Below, piece by piece: positions 1 to 11,636 of a DNA stretch of 64,000 nucleotides (the stretch's first letter is position 1; each line of letters begins with the position of its first letter). Origin of the DNA: Tretioscincus oriximinensis (Eukaryota > Chordata > Lepidosauria > Squamata > Gymnophthalmidae); assembly GCA_022410635.1 (NCBI GenBank), contig JAJVDF010000261.1:1609811-1673810 (forward strand), written 5' to 3'. Made by a program: the position numbers and the translations under genes. Under the pieces are notes generated by a model. The model made no database searches, was not told the origin of the DNA, and saw only the letters and a program-made list of their open reading frames with translations.

Positions 1-258
1 TGCAGACATTATACCTTAGAACTACTCAAGGTGTTGCAGGATAAAGGATACAAGGTGTCAAAGAAGAAAGCCCAGTTGTGTCTGAGAAAAGTCAAGTATT
101 TGGGATTCGGGTTGTCAGAAGGATGTAAGAGGCTGGAAGTGCAGAGGAAAGAGGTAGTTTGTGCAATTCCCACCCCTGCCACAAGGAAACAAGTGAGGGA
201 ATTTTTGGGCAGCGCAGGATATTGCCGCCAGTGGATACCTAACTACGCAGTGCCAAAA
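1..258 (+). pseudogene. Retroviral-type pol fragment (reverse transcriptase C-terminal part), relic
   Basis: Frame 1 is open from base 1 to a stop at 262-264. The translation resembles the C-terminal end of retroviral reverse transcriptase (thumb/connection), with short blocks such as KKAQLC, YLGF and VREFLGSAGYCR that are typical of gammaretrovirus-like endogenous elements. It is cut at both ends: the left side runs off the window, and similarity stops around base 250, where unrelated sequence begins. No LTR, gag or env is visible here, so it is a dead fragment of an old endogenous retrovirus or related LTR element. Family assignment is by eye; a Ty3/gypsy source is less likely but possible. 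Confidence 0.75.
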
Positions 259-2403
259 ATTTGATATAGGCATCCCAGAAACATGTGGATGTGCCTACAT
301 CAGATCTGGGTCACAGGCTACAGAGCACACAGGCTCCATCTGTGCTCTATATGTGATGTAGGCAGCCCCAGGTACTTCATATCAGGCACGCAGGGGGAAT
401 GGACTGAGAAAGGCAGAGGGCAGGGAAGTGGCTAGGGAACTTCCTGAACTTTGGTGGCAAACATGGCAATCCTACTGGTAGGGTTAGGGGTTTGGAGCCC
501 CCCCATCCTGGACCATCAAGAGAAGGGAACACAAATCAAAGCAGAAGTTTCCTATGGCTCCAATAAGGACCCTGGGTAGGGCCAAGTGTTGGTAGATCCT
601 TCGCCTGGAACCATTAGGAGAAATGAACCTTAATTATAGGAGCTGGATATTATCCAGAATAGCACAGAGGAAAAACCTGAGGAGGCCCCGGGGAGGAGTC
701 CAGCCACAATGGGGGCACAAAAAGCAGGTTAAACCTGCTGGATGGGGCCCATGTGGAAATGCACTGTGCACATATTCACTAGTGCTGCCATCCTGAAATA
801 TATCATGGACGGACGTGCGCGAATCATGCATTTCTGACACACAATTAGCAATCTTAGATACAGGGTTGCCATTCACTCACTTGTGTACACAAAGGAAAGC
901 CTAGCCTTCCTTGGTTTGCCCGCGTATGTGAATAGTAAACTCCTATTCTAGGATATCATCCAGAATAGTATAGAGAAGGCTTAAGATAATTCAGAAAGGA
1001 GGAGCGCCTCAGGCCCATCTTTTGCATTTCTACGTAAAACCAACTGCACCTATATTTTAGAGCTGATGTAGCCGGGCTTCTGGGGCTGCTTGTATCTGAT
1101 CCATGCCATGGGTGTGTAACACAAGCTGTGCCCATGTCCAAGGTCTGACATTGGCAGACCTAGAAGCTGGAATTATGGGGCTGCTTATATCAAATGTGGT
1201 TCATCAGTGCCCCACATTTGACGTAGACAGCCCCAGTTACAGAGCACAAAGTAAAATTGGTTATGCGGTAGACAAGCTTCCTGTTCCATTAATGAAATGT
1301 TCTATTAACAATTTTTTTGCCTCTATTATTTCTCAAGGAGACTTTCCCGTGACTAACCTACATCTGTCCATTTCATTTAAAAAGGGGGTGGTGGTGGAGG
1401 GGGAAGAATAAGCCTCCAGTTCCATTCCAAGAAAGGCCACATTATCTTCAAGAGCTGCAGCTGAAACGCTATCGGGTACTGTGGTGCAAGTCAGTGTGAA
1501 TGGATGCTGTGTGTTCCATAATAGATCATTCCCCTTCCTCAAGATGAAGCAACAGAATCTTCCAAGATTGGCTAAAGTTCGCTCCAGTTGAAAGTAAACA
1601 AGGCAGAATAAGAGGTAGAAGTATTTTATTCGTTTTCTTGCATCAATATGTTTTAAACAGCTGTAAAATCTTAATATGAAGAAGAATGTTGTTGGATATC
1701 ACCAAATTGTGACCTTAATGTAGCTTCATTAGCAGAGGGACAGAAGGGATTTGCTATTGCCTGCTTTTGGAGAAAGGTTGGTGATCAACACTGCTCTGCC
1801 TTCCAAGCAATTCACTATACTACTCAAGTACAGTCACTGTTGTGTAAGAAATGGCAAAGAGGTAGGTATTCGTATGATTACAATTTAAAGCCATGAAATC
1901 AAGGAATCTTGACACCTCCACCCAAAACTGCTTAAAGATGCATGTAATGAAAGCAAGATTGAAGGAAATAAATTTAGGCTATAATAATAAATGCCAAGCC
2001 ACTCTCCACAGCACTTTAATGCAAGTCAAACAAAGGAGAAGTACATCTTTACATGCTCCTATTATCAAGCATGAGAATGACTAACACACTCAGCTAACAA
2101 GCCTCTTTGGGAGTTCAGCAAGGTAACAATAGGTTCATACATATATAAGGTTAAAGCAGGAGCTACAGCAGTTTCTTATACTTTATTATGATTGAACTAG
2201 GACTGAACAGTTTCAGCTACTACTTACAGTAATTTTTGCCCTGAAATCCAGAGGTCAACCGATAAAAGCCATTGGGAAACAAAATGTTTAGCGAGGCAGA
2301 CATAAGGTCAAGAATGTAGAAGCAGAGATGCTCTGTCTGAACTCATAATGGCCAAGAAGCAAGTTAATTCCAGATATTAGTTCATAGTTCTTTCACTTAA
2401 ACC
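259..2403. other. Gene-free stretch with an imperfect hairpin
   Basis: No convincing coding region is seen. Phrases built around GATGTAGGCAGCCCC recur in both orientations (near 355, 1083, 1180 and 1225), including an imperfect inverted pair at 1176-1199 and 1212-1235. This may be the non-coding remainder of the element at the window start or an unrelated repeat. Confidence 0.5.
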
Positions 2404-2415
2404 CATCTCTTTAAT

Positions 2416-2537
2416 TTCAGAGAAATAGCCGTGTTAGTCTAGTAGAAAGTCCAGCAAAGGAGCTAGCAGCACTTTGAGACTAACTTGAGAAAAGTGGTTG
2501 GCATAAGCTTTCGTAGACACGTCTACTTCTTCAGATT
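2416..2537 (+). mobile_element. Fold-back element, single-arm copy
   Basis: This copy carries the constant end (TTCAGAGAAATAGCCGTG) followed by only one arm of a hairpin that is complete in copies at 16479, 40422 and 58384. It is flanked by a perfect 12-bp direct repeat, CATCTCTTTAAT, at 2404-2415 and 2538-2549, so it inserted as a unit. It has no coding capacity. Confidence 0.8.
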
Positions 2538-2549
2538 CATCTCTTTAAT

Positions 2550-3842
2550 GTTTTCTTAGTTTTCAGCAACCTTACTGTGAAGATCATCCAGCAATCTAGT
2601 AATATGTTTCTAATGTAACCAGGGTTATATAAATATTTATGAACAAAATAAAATGCCCTTGTCACCACGCTTCATTCTAGAGATATATTTTATTATTTTA
2701 AGTCACTTTTTAAATAAAAAGACAAATATGACTTTTGGGGTAAAGCTCTGGTTATCTGGTTTTGCTGAACAGGAGAAACATTCTTGCAGAATAATTTCTG
2801 TCCTTGAGTTTGATTTGGGAGAGAAAACAGTATGTTTGAAAAGAATATAGCAAATGTGCTTTGAGAGAAGTCTCACTAGATAAAATAATGTGATGTTTAC
2901 AAACAGCCATTGTATGCAATCAGTAATACACTGTGAATGGAAGAAAGAAGTATTGTGCTTTTTAACTACAGCATAGCTTTTCATAAAGTTAGTTAGCATA
3001 TAGACTCTTGTATTAGGCATGTACACCTGCATAGAAAGTAATCTGAAATTTGGAACAAAAACATAAAAGAGGCAAATATATGTATACTAATGAAATTAGC
3101 CTGGGCTTGATGTCTGAAAAGTCAGGTGTATATCTTCCCTACCCTACCACCGCAGCCACTCAGTTTGCCAGCCACCACTCCCCCCTTCCTCAGGCCAAAC
3201 CCACCTTCCTCTGCAACCTGGGGGGGGGGAAGGAAGAGGAGGGAGATTTCCCAGCAGAATCAACTTCATCCCTGGGGGCCAACATTTTTGTCACTGCAAA
3301 CAGCACTGCAAACACTGTCCTCCATTTTGTTTTGTATTTGCTCTGGTGATGGCTTGTCTAATGACCAGGCGAGGAAGGAAGGAGCTACGGTCCCCTCGCT
3401 ATCTGATTGGACTAACCATCACCGTCTCCCGCTTTATATATTTAGATGTAGCACCAGAATTTGGTTTGTTTCCCTTAATGAAGTCAATCAATTGACTTTA
3501 AATTAAGAAGGTAAGAAACCCCTATAATGAAGGAAATTTAAAAGAAAGAAAGAGAGAGACAAGATAAGAAGAAAAATGTATATAGCTAAATCTTTGCTTG
3601 GAGGTTCACTACAGCCCTCAGAGCACATTCTTGCCTACCTGGAGGACCTTACTGGTTTTGTCAGTACTGATTTTGCTGCCTAGTAAAATAAATAGTTCCT
3701 TCTTCATCAATCGGATCAAACAGATAGTAGAAGATATCCTTTCTTTGCCCAATACGTAATGTTTATGTGTTTGCGTGTTTTATGGTGGTCGCATGGAAGT
3801 TCAAAAAGACCAAAAACTCCCACTTCAAATAGTTTAATCATT
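2550..3842. other. Gene-free stretch
   Basis: AT-rich intergenic sequence with short open frames that resemble no known protein. A C-rich, G-run segment lies near 3160-3250. No gene or RNA is recognised. Confidence 0.5.
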
Positions 3843-3942
3843 ATACTGTTTTAATTTTATACTGATGTTTTACTGTTGGCCGCCCTGAGACCTTCGGATA
3901 TAGGGCAGGGTAGAAGTATAAATAAATAAATAAATAAATAAT
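3843..3942 (+). mobile_element. LINE-type 3' tail fragment ending in (AAAT)n
   Basis: The segment has a T-rich stretch, then GCCGCCCTGAGACCTTCGG, a 'tagggcagggtag' block and an AAAT repeat. The same tail is found at 13075-13180 and at the 3' ends of the tRNA-derived SINEs of this window. Here it follows a sequence unlike the SINE body, so it probably derives from the partner LINE. Confidence 0.6.
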
Positions 3943-4199
3943 AGATACAACCCTCAATATTATCTCTGCCCTGTACAGTGAACTTTATTGTATTATGGCT
4001 CAGTTCCAATCTTATCTACTGCATAATTAGTGTAATCTGTAAGGCTTATGTTTTTCTGCAACCCTCCAGGAGTCAGCCCCTGCAGGTTCTGCTCAGTTGA
4101 CTGAAAAACAACTGGCTTTGAAACTTGATTCTCCCCAGACACTCTTTTAATCTGCTGTACATAAATATAGATTAATCCACAAACCTGGATGATAAACCT

Positions 4200-4456
4200 G
4201 GAGCCAGTTTGGTGTAGTGGTTAGAGTGTTGGACTCGTACCTGGTAGTCTCCCGGTTTGATTCCACACTCCTCCACGAAAGCCAGCTGGGTGACCTTGGG
4301 CCAGTCGCAGTTCTTTAGAACTCTCTCAGCCCCATCTACTCCACAGGGTGTCTGTTGTGGAGAAGGCAACAAAAGCTATGTGCACCACCTATGGTTGGCC
4401 GCCCTAAGACCTTCGGGTATAGGGCGGGATACAAATAAATAAATAAATAAATAAAG
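4200..4456 (+). mobile_element. tRNA-derived SINE (family 1), near full length
   Basis: The 5' part is tRNA-like, with an A-box-like 'gtgtagtggttagagtg' and a B-box-like 'cccggtttgattcc'. A body follows ('gtgaccttgggccagtc', 'ctctcagccccatctac'), and then a LINE-like tail 'gccctaagaccttcgggta' with an AAAT repeat. At least eight other copies or pieces occur in both orientations. It abuts a second copy directly. Confidence 0.85.
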
Positions 4457-4680
4457 GTTAGAGTGTTGGATTCTTATCTGGTAGTCTCCCGGTTCGATTT
4501 CACATTCCAAGAAGCCAGCTGGGTGATCTTGGACCAATCAGTTCGTAGAACTCTCTCAGCCCCACCTACTTCACAGGGTGTCTGTTGTGGAGAAAGCAAC
4601 AAAAGCTATGTATGCCCCCATATGTTTGGCCGCCCTGAGACCTTCAGGTATGTAGGGCAGGATACAAGTATAAATAAATA
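4457..4680 (+). mobile_element. tRNA-derived SINE (family 1), second copy in tandem
   Basis: Begins inside the A-box region ('ggttagagtgttgg') directly after the AAAT tail of the previous copy and runs to its own AAATAAAT tail. A head-to-tail pair like this can arise by insertion into the tail of an older copy. Confidence 0.8.
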
Positions 4681-6490
4681 ATGTACATGTCTCCTTTGCC
4701 CATTTTATAAAATAAACTTTCTAACTTGGCTCCATGCATGTCCATTCAGATGCTAGATCTGACATGTATTAACTAACATAGTCTTTAAATTTGCAGTGAC
4801 ATGGGGCCTTACTGTAACAGAAGCCCTTTGGGGGGGCTTCTTCTGACCACATGTATGTGTAGGTCAGAGATACCACATCCACCACCAGTATGCTCCATTT
4901 GCACAGGATGGAGTGTAATCCAGATCAGGAGATTTCTCCTAAATATGCAGGATCTAATCTAAAACAGATACCTCTATTTTTCAGTCACCAGGGGAACCCC
5001 TTTCAGCAGCATACCTTAATGCACAAACATTTCATTTGGTATAGCATATTGGGTACAGTGCTGAGAGCGGAATGGAATTTTGGGAGTTGTTCAGGGCCAG
5101 CAGATTTGACAACTCTGCTCTAGTGTATAGGAAGCCACTTACACTATAAACTAAGTGCACATATGGATAGCCCCAACCTTGGTGGAAATTACTTACCATA
5201 GATACAATGAATGCCTTGTAGCCATTTTCCTTAGCTATCTAGTAACCCATGACAAGTATACATTTCAGGAGCATTTTAAATATTATTTTTACATCTTACT
5301 GCTTTCGCAACAAAATCTTTCAATAGATAAGATACTTTAATAAAATTAATCCATAAATACCAATCAGCAGTACTACTGATACTTATTTATCCTATAAGGA
5401 ATTGGTCTACTTAGCACAATAATACTTCATATTCATTTGAGAATCTAAGAGACAGATTTTTACAATCTACAAAATAAAACTGCTTCCTGGGTTCGTTTGG
5501 AAACTTGGCATGCCCTAAAGAAGGTCCCATTATGTCATTTATAACTTACATAGTATTTTTGTGCAGACATAAAGAAATATTACAACACTCAACTCTTTGC
5601 CTGTAATCTTAAGGGCTCATTACATGCAAGTTTTCATGTGGGTTAAATCCATTTTCAATGTAGAGAAATCACTCCAAAATCAGAACTTTCATGGCAAAAG
5701 TGGAGTATTTTGAACAAAATTTGCTTGTTATGCAGAGTGCTTTTTGTCTGCACCAAAGCATATTCTTTACTTCCACCTCTAGTTCTCTAGTTGGAAATAT
5801 AGTGCAGATTTGTAGAGACTTGACTGAGTATACCAGGGAAATATCCGAAGGCATTCTTCTTCCTGTTTTCCCCACAGCACCACCCATCATGAACAGCGGT
5901 GGAAGATTCCAGATTCTATCTTTAGGGCAGGGTCCTTTTATTTTTGCACAGCAGAATTCTTAGATTTGCAGTCTTCCTTATAAGCACACAGAAGAGACAT
6001 GTTGGAAGGGGGAGGACTATTTTTCTGTACAGGAACAGATTGTGTGCATATCAATCATTTATGGTTTTGGGGTGCATTTTGTATTAAAGTCAGAACTTCA
6101 TTAGAAATGTATATAGTCTTTTTCATGTCTACTCCCTTATCTAGAATTCAACTGTAATCCAAGTAGATTCTGTTTCGAAGTGCAGAATGCAAAGTAACTA
6201 GCTCTTTCATTTATGTGAACTGGACCTGAACAAGTTACAGTAAGTCTTTACTGAATGTTTAATAATCAGGAAACTAAAATATAGTTAAACTAGAATATTT
6301 CTTTTAGGAGGAAAGCAATGTCCACTTCTGTGATCACTCCATTTCCAAATAGCATCTTACAGGAAGGCTTGCATTATTTGGAAATTGTTTTATGAATTGG
6401 CTTCAGAGATTTCATTTCTTCATGTTTCATGAAGTCGTACAGATACATCTTGTAATTTATATGGAATTGGAGTCACTCAGAGGGAAAGTC
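4681..6490. other. Spacer downstream of TMEM169 (probably includes its 3' UTR)
   Basis: No protein-coding region is recognised. TMEM169 is transcribed leftwards into this stretch. A TTTATT at 5937-5942 reads AATAAA on the minus strand, about 550 bases after the stop codon, and is the candidate poly(A) signal. The rest is unannotated AT-rich sequence. Confidence 0.45.
5937..5942 (-). terminator. Candidate poly(A) signal of TMEM169
   Basis: AATAAA on the minus strand, 549 bases downstream of the stop codon. Other downstream signals could be used instead; transcript data would decide. Confidence 0.35.
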
Positions 6491-7113
6491 TTAGACAGCT
6501 GAAACTTCTTCACTTTGTGCAGAGCCCTTAGCTGACAGGCTACCTGAGATGTTGTCAGAATCTAACAGCTCAACAATACTGTATGGAGAACAATCTTCTA
6601 GGCCTATTCTGCTACATAGCCAACCACAAAACCCTTTCTCCATATCCCTCACAGCATGCCACCACTCTCCAAAAGCCCACGAAATCTGTGTCACTGCTGT
6701 GTAGAGACCTAATGAGAAGGAAAGCACCATGATTATGATAGGGTAGAAAATAATTAAAAAGGGGCAGAATGTGATCTTGTGCCAAAAGGTCCTTTCTTCA
6801 TTGTATACTAAGAAGACATTGTACCAAGTAATGGTCCCATAGTAAAAAGATACCACGAAGGACATGATGAATATGACTGGAAGACATGCAAAGCTCCAAA
6901 GGAAAACATGAGGGCCTTTGTCCCATCCAACTTCACAACCTGATTTTCCCTCAGATATTTCTGATTTGGGAGGCTCTTTTGACCGAGCTAGCTCCTGTAG
7001 CTCTTTATCAGTGAGGGTAACATGAATGTCCACCATCTGGCCTTTCTTCTTTCCTCTTGTGATGGTTCCAGTTAATGTAACGTATCTGCTGTCTAAAGGC
7101 ATAGTCCAAGAAC
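6491..7113 (-). CDS. TMEM169: TMEM169 terminal coding exon
   Basis: 623 coding bases from acceptor TTTTTTAG (7114-7115) to the TAA at 6491-6493. It carries both transmembrane segments and the conserved C-terminus. Confidence 0.95.
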
Positions 7114-8101
7114 CTAAAAAATAAACAGCATAATTGATCAATATAAAGGAATAGTAACAATAGGTCACATTGCATTTTCAACAGGAGAACAGATCTCAGA
7201 AGACCAGAATTTGCTCAGTACAAGTGGGTATTTGTTTAGCTTTTTCAGATTTTATTGTTGCTTTAGAGATAAACCAGCATGATACAAGCAAAGACATAGT
7301 CTAAAAAGGATGAAAGTTTTAAAGATTGATGTGGATTTCAAAGGTCCTCCTCAGTAGATGGGAAGTGAAAAAAATGGTGGAATGGTAAAAAAACCCCAAC
7401 AAAGGAGGAGATGAGGAAGTTAAAAACTACCATTTTTGTAAAAAACAATGGTTCATCTGTTTCACATACAGTAGTTCCAATTGTTTTCACTATGAATTAA
7501 TAATCTGCCAGCCTTAAAACAGACTATGAGATATGATTTACATAAAGACCATAAATTGATCTCTATCCAATAAATGTTTTGCTTTAAAACATGCACACAC
7601 CCTCCCTCCCCAATATACATGGTTAGAAAAGGAAGATGTAAAGATTTGGAGTAGGGGCAAAAATCCCAAGAAGAACCCAGTTTTTCCCTAGAAATGGTCT
7701 TTTCCCTAGAAAGGGAGAGAAACCTTCCTTTACCACTACCACCCCAAACAAACAAATTGGATTTTTATATCACAACACAAATCGCAAATCAATTTACCAT
7801 CTCCTAGAGAAGGTCCTAAGAACTTGGAACCTTCTTCTGAATTTCTATCACCTCCTTCTTCATCTACTTGCTCTTCATCCACTTTGTTCTCATTCCCTGA
7901 CCGGTAGACAATGATAGATTCTGGGCGAGATTCCTTTTTTCGCTTTTTTCTTCTCTCAGTGGTAACTTCTCCATCGAAGGTCACAGCAGTAGCCACAGCT
8001 CTGCGTAAAGAGTTACAATGAGGACTCTGTGTTCCATCCTTGTTGTCCCTTAGCACAGACTCCTCCAACACAGTGTTGGTTTGTAGCTTTTCACTAGGCA
8101 T
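6491..8101 (-). CDS. TMEM169: TMEM169, transmembrane protein 169 (complete, two coding exons)
   Basis: Joining 7798-8101 to 6491-7113 (minus strand) gives 308 codons plus stop; from memory the human protein is 297 aa. The N-terminal half is hydrophilic, with a basic run (RRKKRKK) and an acidic stretch, and should face the cytosol. A conserved block follows (VTLTGTITRGKKKGQMVD, about 113-130). Two hydrophobic segments lie at about 171-193 and 217-241, separated by FLVYNEERTFWHK, and then comes the family C-terminus with DMEKGFCGWLCS and GLEDCSPYSIVELL. Molecular function is not established for the family. The junction is phase 1 (GAT G|GT) with donor GTAAAT and acceptor TTTTTTAG. The gene is head to head with PECR; its first non-coding exon probably lies in the CpG-rich region near 14 kb. 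Identification rests on very strong C-terminal similarity. Confidence 0.96.
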
Positions 8102-8192
8102 CTTGGTGAGATTAAAAATAACTTTATCTGCATTCAGAAGCCATGAACAGATTTGCAGGGACTGGTAATTTTCTCATGCTACATTCCAGGCC
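7798..8192 (-). CDS. TMEM169: TMEM169 exon with start codon (CDS 7798-8101, 5' UTR to 8192)
   Basis: ATG is the complement of 8099-8101, in context CACCAAGATGC. The exon ends at 7798 with donor GTAAAT. A good acceptor on the minus strand (pyrimidine run then CATTTTAG) puts the exon's 5' edge at 8192 and leaves 91 bases of 5' UTR. An upstream non-coding exon is therefore expected. Confidence 0.85.
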
Positions 8193-8239
8193 CTAAAATG
8201 AGAGAAAAAGGAGAACATCTTCAGTATTCACATAATTCT

Positions 8240-8650
8240 AATTCGGGTAAAATGACCCATAACCCATCTAGTCCAGCCTTGTCGCTCCTACAGAAACCCA
8301 TCAATTGCTTCAGCATCACAAGCAGAATATGAAGACAAAACATTCACCTAATTTTGACTCCTTGTTGATGCTTTTTAGAGACATCCTAACTATTTCTCCA
8401 AGATGGAGAAAGCATTACCTAGCTGTTCATTATAGTAGCCATAGATACATCTATCCTCCAATAATTTGTTTAATCCTTCCTTAAAGCTATCCAGGTTGAA
8501 TGTTGTTACCACCTTTGCCGATTCTAATTTTCCTGCCCATCAGTTTCTTACAGTGTCCTATGATTCCAGTATTGTGTGATAGGGAAAATATTTTTTCTCT
8601 ATCCACCTTTTCCAACCCAGGCATGATTCTACAACAGCTTGAGATGCAAT
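8240..8650 (-). mobile_element. CR1-like LINE 3' fragment, degenerate
   Basis: Reads as the reverse of the CR1-type 3' region, with 'aaagctatccaggttgaatg', 'cccatcagtttcttacag' and 'ttgtgtgatagggaaaa'. It matches the better preserved minus-strand copy at 38083-38840 through much of its length. No open frame remains. Confidence 0.7.
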
Positions 8651-8924
8651 TGGGCTAGGATTTGAGATTAATGAAAGCTGTAACTAATTAGATTTGGGGT
8701 TCCATAGCTTCTCCTTCCTTATTGTTTTTAGGAACCACTGAGTCCTGTCACAGAAAGTTTGAGTATTCTAAAAAGAAGGTATCCCATTTACATTCTATCT
8801 TCCCATCACATTGAGATAATGGTCCCTATTTATCTAGTTGTGATTTTGCTCACTTTTGAACAGCTAGATTGGCTGAATCTAAAGCCAGTAGAGGGCGCTC
8901 AATCCTCTTCACAGCAGACACATG

Positions 8925-9292
8925 GGCCACAAACAGACAAAGGAAAGTATTTTTTCACCCAGAGGGTCATCGGCCTGTGGAATTTACTTCCTGAAGAGGT
9001 AGTGGTAGTTAACAGCTTGGATAGTTTCAAGACAGGACTAGACAGGTTTATGGACACCAAGAGTATAAATGGATACTAGGATGGATGTCTGGATGTTGCC
9101 TCTGGGATGGAGCAACAGGCAGGACTCCTGAGATACCATTTGCAGGGAGTCATGAACAGGTGCCTATTTTGCTTTCCTCTGTTAGGACTGCCCAGGTGCA
9201 TCTGGTGGGCCTCTGTGTGAGACAGAATGCTGGACTTGATGGGCTGTGGCCTGATCCAATATGGCTCTTCTTATGTTGTTATGTTCTTAAAT
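8925..9292 (+). mobile_element. CR1-like LINE 3' end
   Basis: Contains the series 'agacaaaggaaagtattttt', 'gaatttacttcctgaagagg', 'gatggagcaacaggcaggac', 'ctggacttgatgggctgtgg' and ends at 'ggctcttcttatgttgttatgttctt'-like sequence. Other copies are at 13485, 38083 (minus), 44635, 50340 and 52575. Short open frames here are LINE remnants, not genes. Confidence 0.85.
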
Positions 9293-10779
9293 GAACATCG
9301 TCTCCATTGAAAGGCTTGTTCTATCCTCTGCACCACCGTTCCTCTTGAGTACATAAGGACCACATATTGCCATTACTAATGCAGTTCAGAACTTCTATTG
9401 CTAGGGGTCTTTAAATTCATAAAAATGAAAGCTAGGGGAGCAAAAAAATAATCAGTTTTCTCACCATCCTTCATTATCATTGCTGGGCCAGTCATAGTTG
9501 TTACTTCAAAACCCCAGTAACAATCCAGTGCCAAATAATGCTTAATACACAAGTTAAATACGAAGTTAGGAAAATCCTTTTACACAATTAGCATCATTGA
9601 TATTGTAACTAAGGAAATGGGTCAGCAGTATTACTGGCAATCTGAATAGTGACCTATATTTTCCTTAACACTCTCCTCCCCAAAAAACACTTATATTCTC
9701 CTGTTATTAATTAAATAGTACGATGCATCCAGGTACTGCTATTGCTGAAAGATGGGGAAATACATACTTTGAAACGACAACAGGAAACCAACAGGTAGAA
9801 TAAGGCAATTTGTGTAAGAGAAATAGAGGTAGTCATCTTGCAAGGATGGATCATGCCAAGTTACTGAAATTATTGCTTATAAAAACCAGCAAAAATAAGC
9901 ATGAATCAATCTGCAAATAAAAGTTCAGGGCTATTTTTTGCCTGTGAAAAAGCTCCAACTATAAAGAGGAATGCATGAAAAATGCCATGTTTTAGAACTT
10001 ATTTAATACTGGAATTCACTTGAAAGGTTTAGGCTGGTTGCTAATTAAATAGAGTTCCAATTGGATGATGCTTCTGTTCATAAATTCACTCAGTTCATTA
10101 CAGTGGACTAAGAGCTCTATTCCAAACACATTTAGGAACATTCTCTCCCCCACACTGTAACAAACCTTTCTTCCAACTCAATTCACAGTACTTAAAAATG
10201 GACCAGGGATTAGTCAGCCAGTGGCTCTTGTGAAACTATTTGTGATATGTTATCCTTGAAAAATATGCGACGAAAAGGATTTCAGAATATCTGAAGATGC
10301 AGTGCTTAATTTAGAACTGAACATGCTTTGCAGTTTTTTTCCTTTTTAAAACAATATCCTCTTCCATAGAAATAAGACTAAATATAAATGTGAGAGAATG
10401 CATAAAAAGCTGATTTGGCACAAATAGGATGCAATACAGAACTGATCTTGGCAGGATAGTGAAGAGGACTTATGGACAAACTGGGTCCATGTTTGGGCAC
10501 ACAACATAGCTTCTTAATGTTCCTGTCCCTCAAACTAGCAGTCTGTGCAGGGCAGGTAAAAATACCAGACCTTAACTGTTTTCCCTGGCCCTGCTAGTTT
10601 AGAAGACAGGTGCCATGTTTGGCCTTTGGCTGAAGGAACAACATACCTTCTCAATGCAAGCACTACCAATATTTTTGTTAACTTATTTGTTTCTAAATTA
10701 TTTTTATTGTATCCTAGCCCAAGACCTTCAGTAAAAGGGCAGGCTATGATAGGCATAAATGCAGAAAGAAGAGTCATAG
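9293..10779. other. Gene-free spacer between TMEM169 and PECR
   Basis: AT-rich sequence without a recognisable gene. A weak LINE-tail-like piece ('cctagcccaagaccttcag') is seen near 10710-10745. Confidence 0.5.
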
Positions 10780-10915
10780 GGACTTAAAGCAGCTTACACA
10801 GGCACCTTGTGAAGTAGATGGGGCTCAGAGAGTTCCAAAGAATTGTGACTAGACCAAAGTGACCCAGCTGGCTTCATGGAAGACTGCAGAATTGAACCAG
10901 AAGACTAACAAGAGT
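10780..10915 (-). mobile_element. tRNA-derived SINE (family 1), degenerate piece
   Basis: Contains the reverse of the SINE body: 'gtagatggggctcagagagt', 'tgacccagctggcttcatgg' and a decayed B-box part 'gcagaattgaacca'. Confidence 0.6.
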
Positions 10916-10977
10916 CTGACATTCTTAATGACAAAACAAGGCCAAATTTCAGCCCACTATTTTATCTGTAATCATTC

Positions 10978-11056
10978 GAGAAAGCAACAAAAGCTACGTA
11001 CACCACCCTATGGTTGGCCGCCCTGAGACCTTCGGGTATAGGGTGGGATACAAGTA
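10978..11056 (+). mobile_element. SINE family 1, 3' part
   Basis: 'gagaaagcaacaaaagctac' through 'gccctgagaccttcgggta' and the junction to an AAAT tail. The tail has expanded into the microsatellite that follows. Confidence 0.8.
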
Positions 11057-11060
11057 CAAA

Positions 11061-11099
<39 letters not shown>

Positions 11100-11123
11100 A
11101 TAGATAAATAGATAAATAGATAA

Positions 11124-11180
<57 letters not shown>

Positions 11181-11182
11181 GA
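11057..11182. repeat. (AAAT)n-(GATA)n compound microsatellite
   Basis: About ten AAAT units, interrupted AAATAGAT units, then about 15 GATA units. It grew from the A-rich tail of the SINE beside it. Open frames reading YLSIYLSI on the minus strand are artefacts of this repeat. Confidence 0.95.
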
Positions 11183-11636
11183 TAACTTGGCCACAGCAAT
11201 TCGCATTAGACCTATAGGACTAGTGCTAGCGAATACACTAACAACTAGACCTAAAAGATCATTTAGAAACTGCAATTAGGCCCAATGAAATAGTGGAGTT
11301 GCTAGCCACTGTAGCTCTATAATAGAGAGCTCATTTAGACACATTCAAATGTTATCTGGATTTTACAGAATTAAACACAAATTAGTTTTCCATGAATGCA
11401 TGATAAAACCTAGAATAATATTTAACCCTAAACTGAACTGGGAGTTGTCTGTGGAATTATTTTGTAAGTACTTCTCCTCACATAGTTAACACATTATTGA
11501 CTGCTTGGTGGGCTAACTATTAGTATAGCCAAGAATAGCCTGTTGCATACAGCTGTAGCTTGGTGACAGAAATCTATCTGAAAAGCAAGGAGTTGCTGGT
11601 TTGATTCTCAGCCTTTCTCCAGAAATATAGGCTCCG

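Noticed and set aside
10994..11275. Open frames rich in YLSIYLSI on the minus strand
   Set aside because: They are translations of the AAAT/GATA microsatellite.
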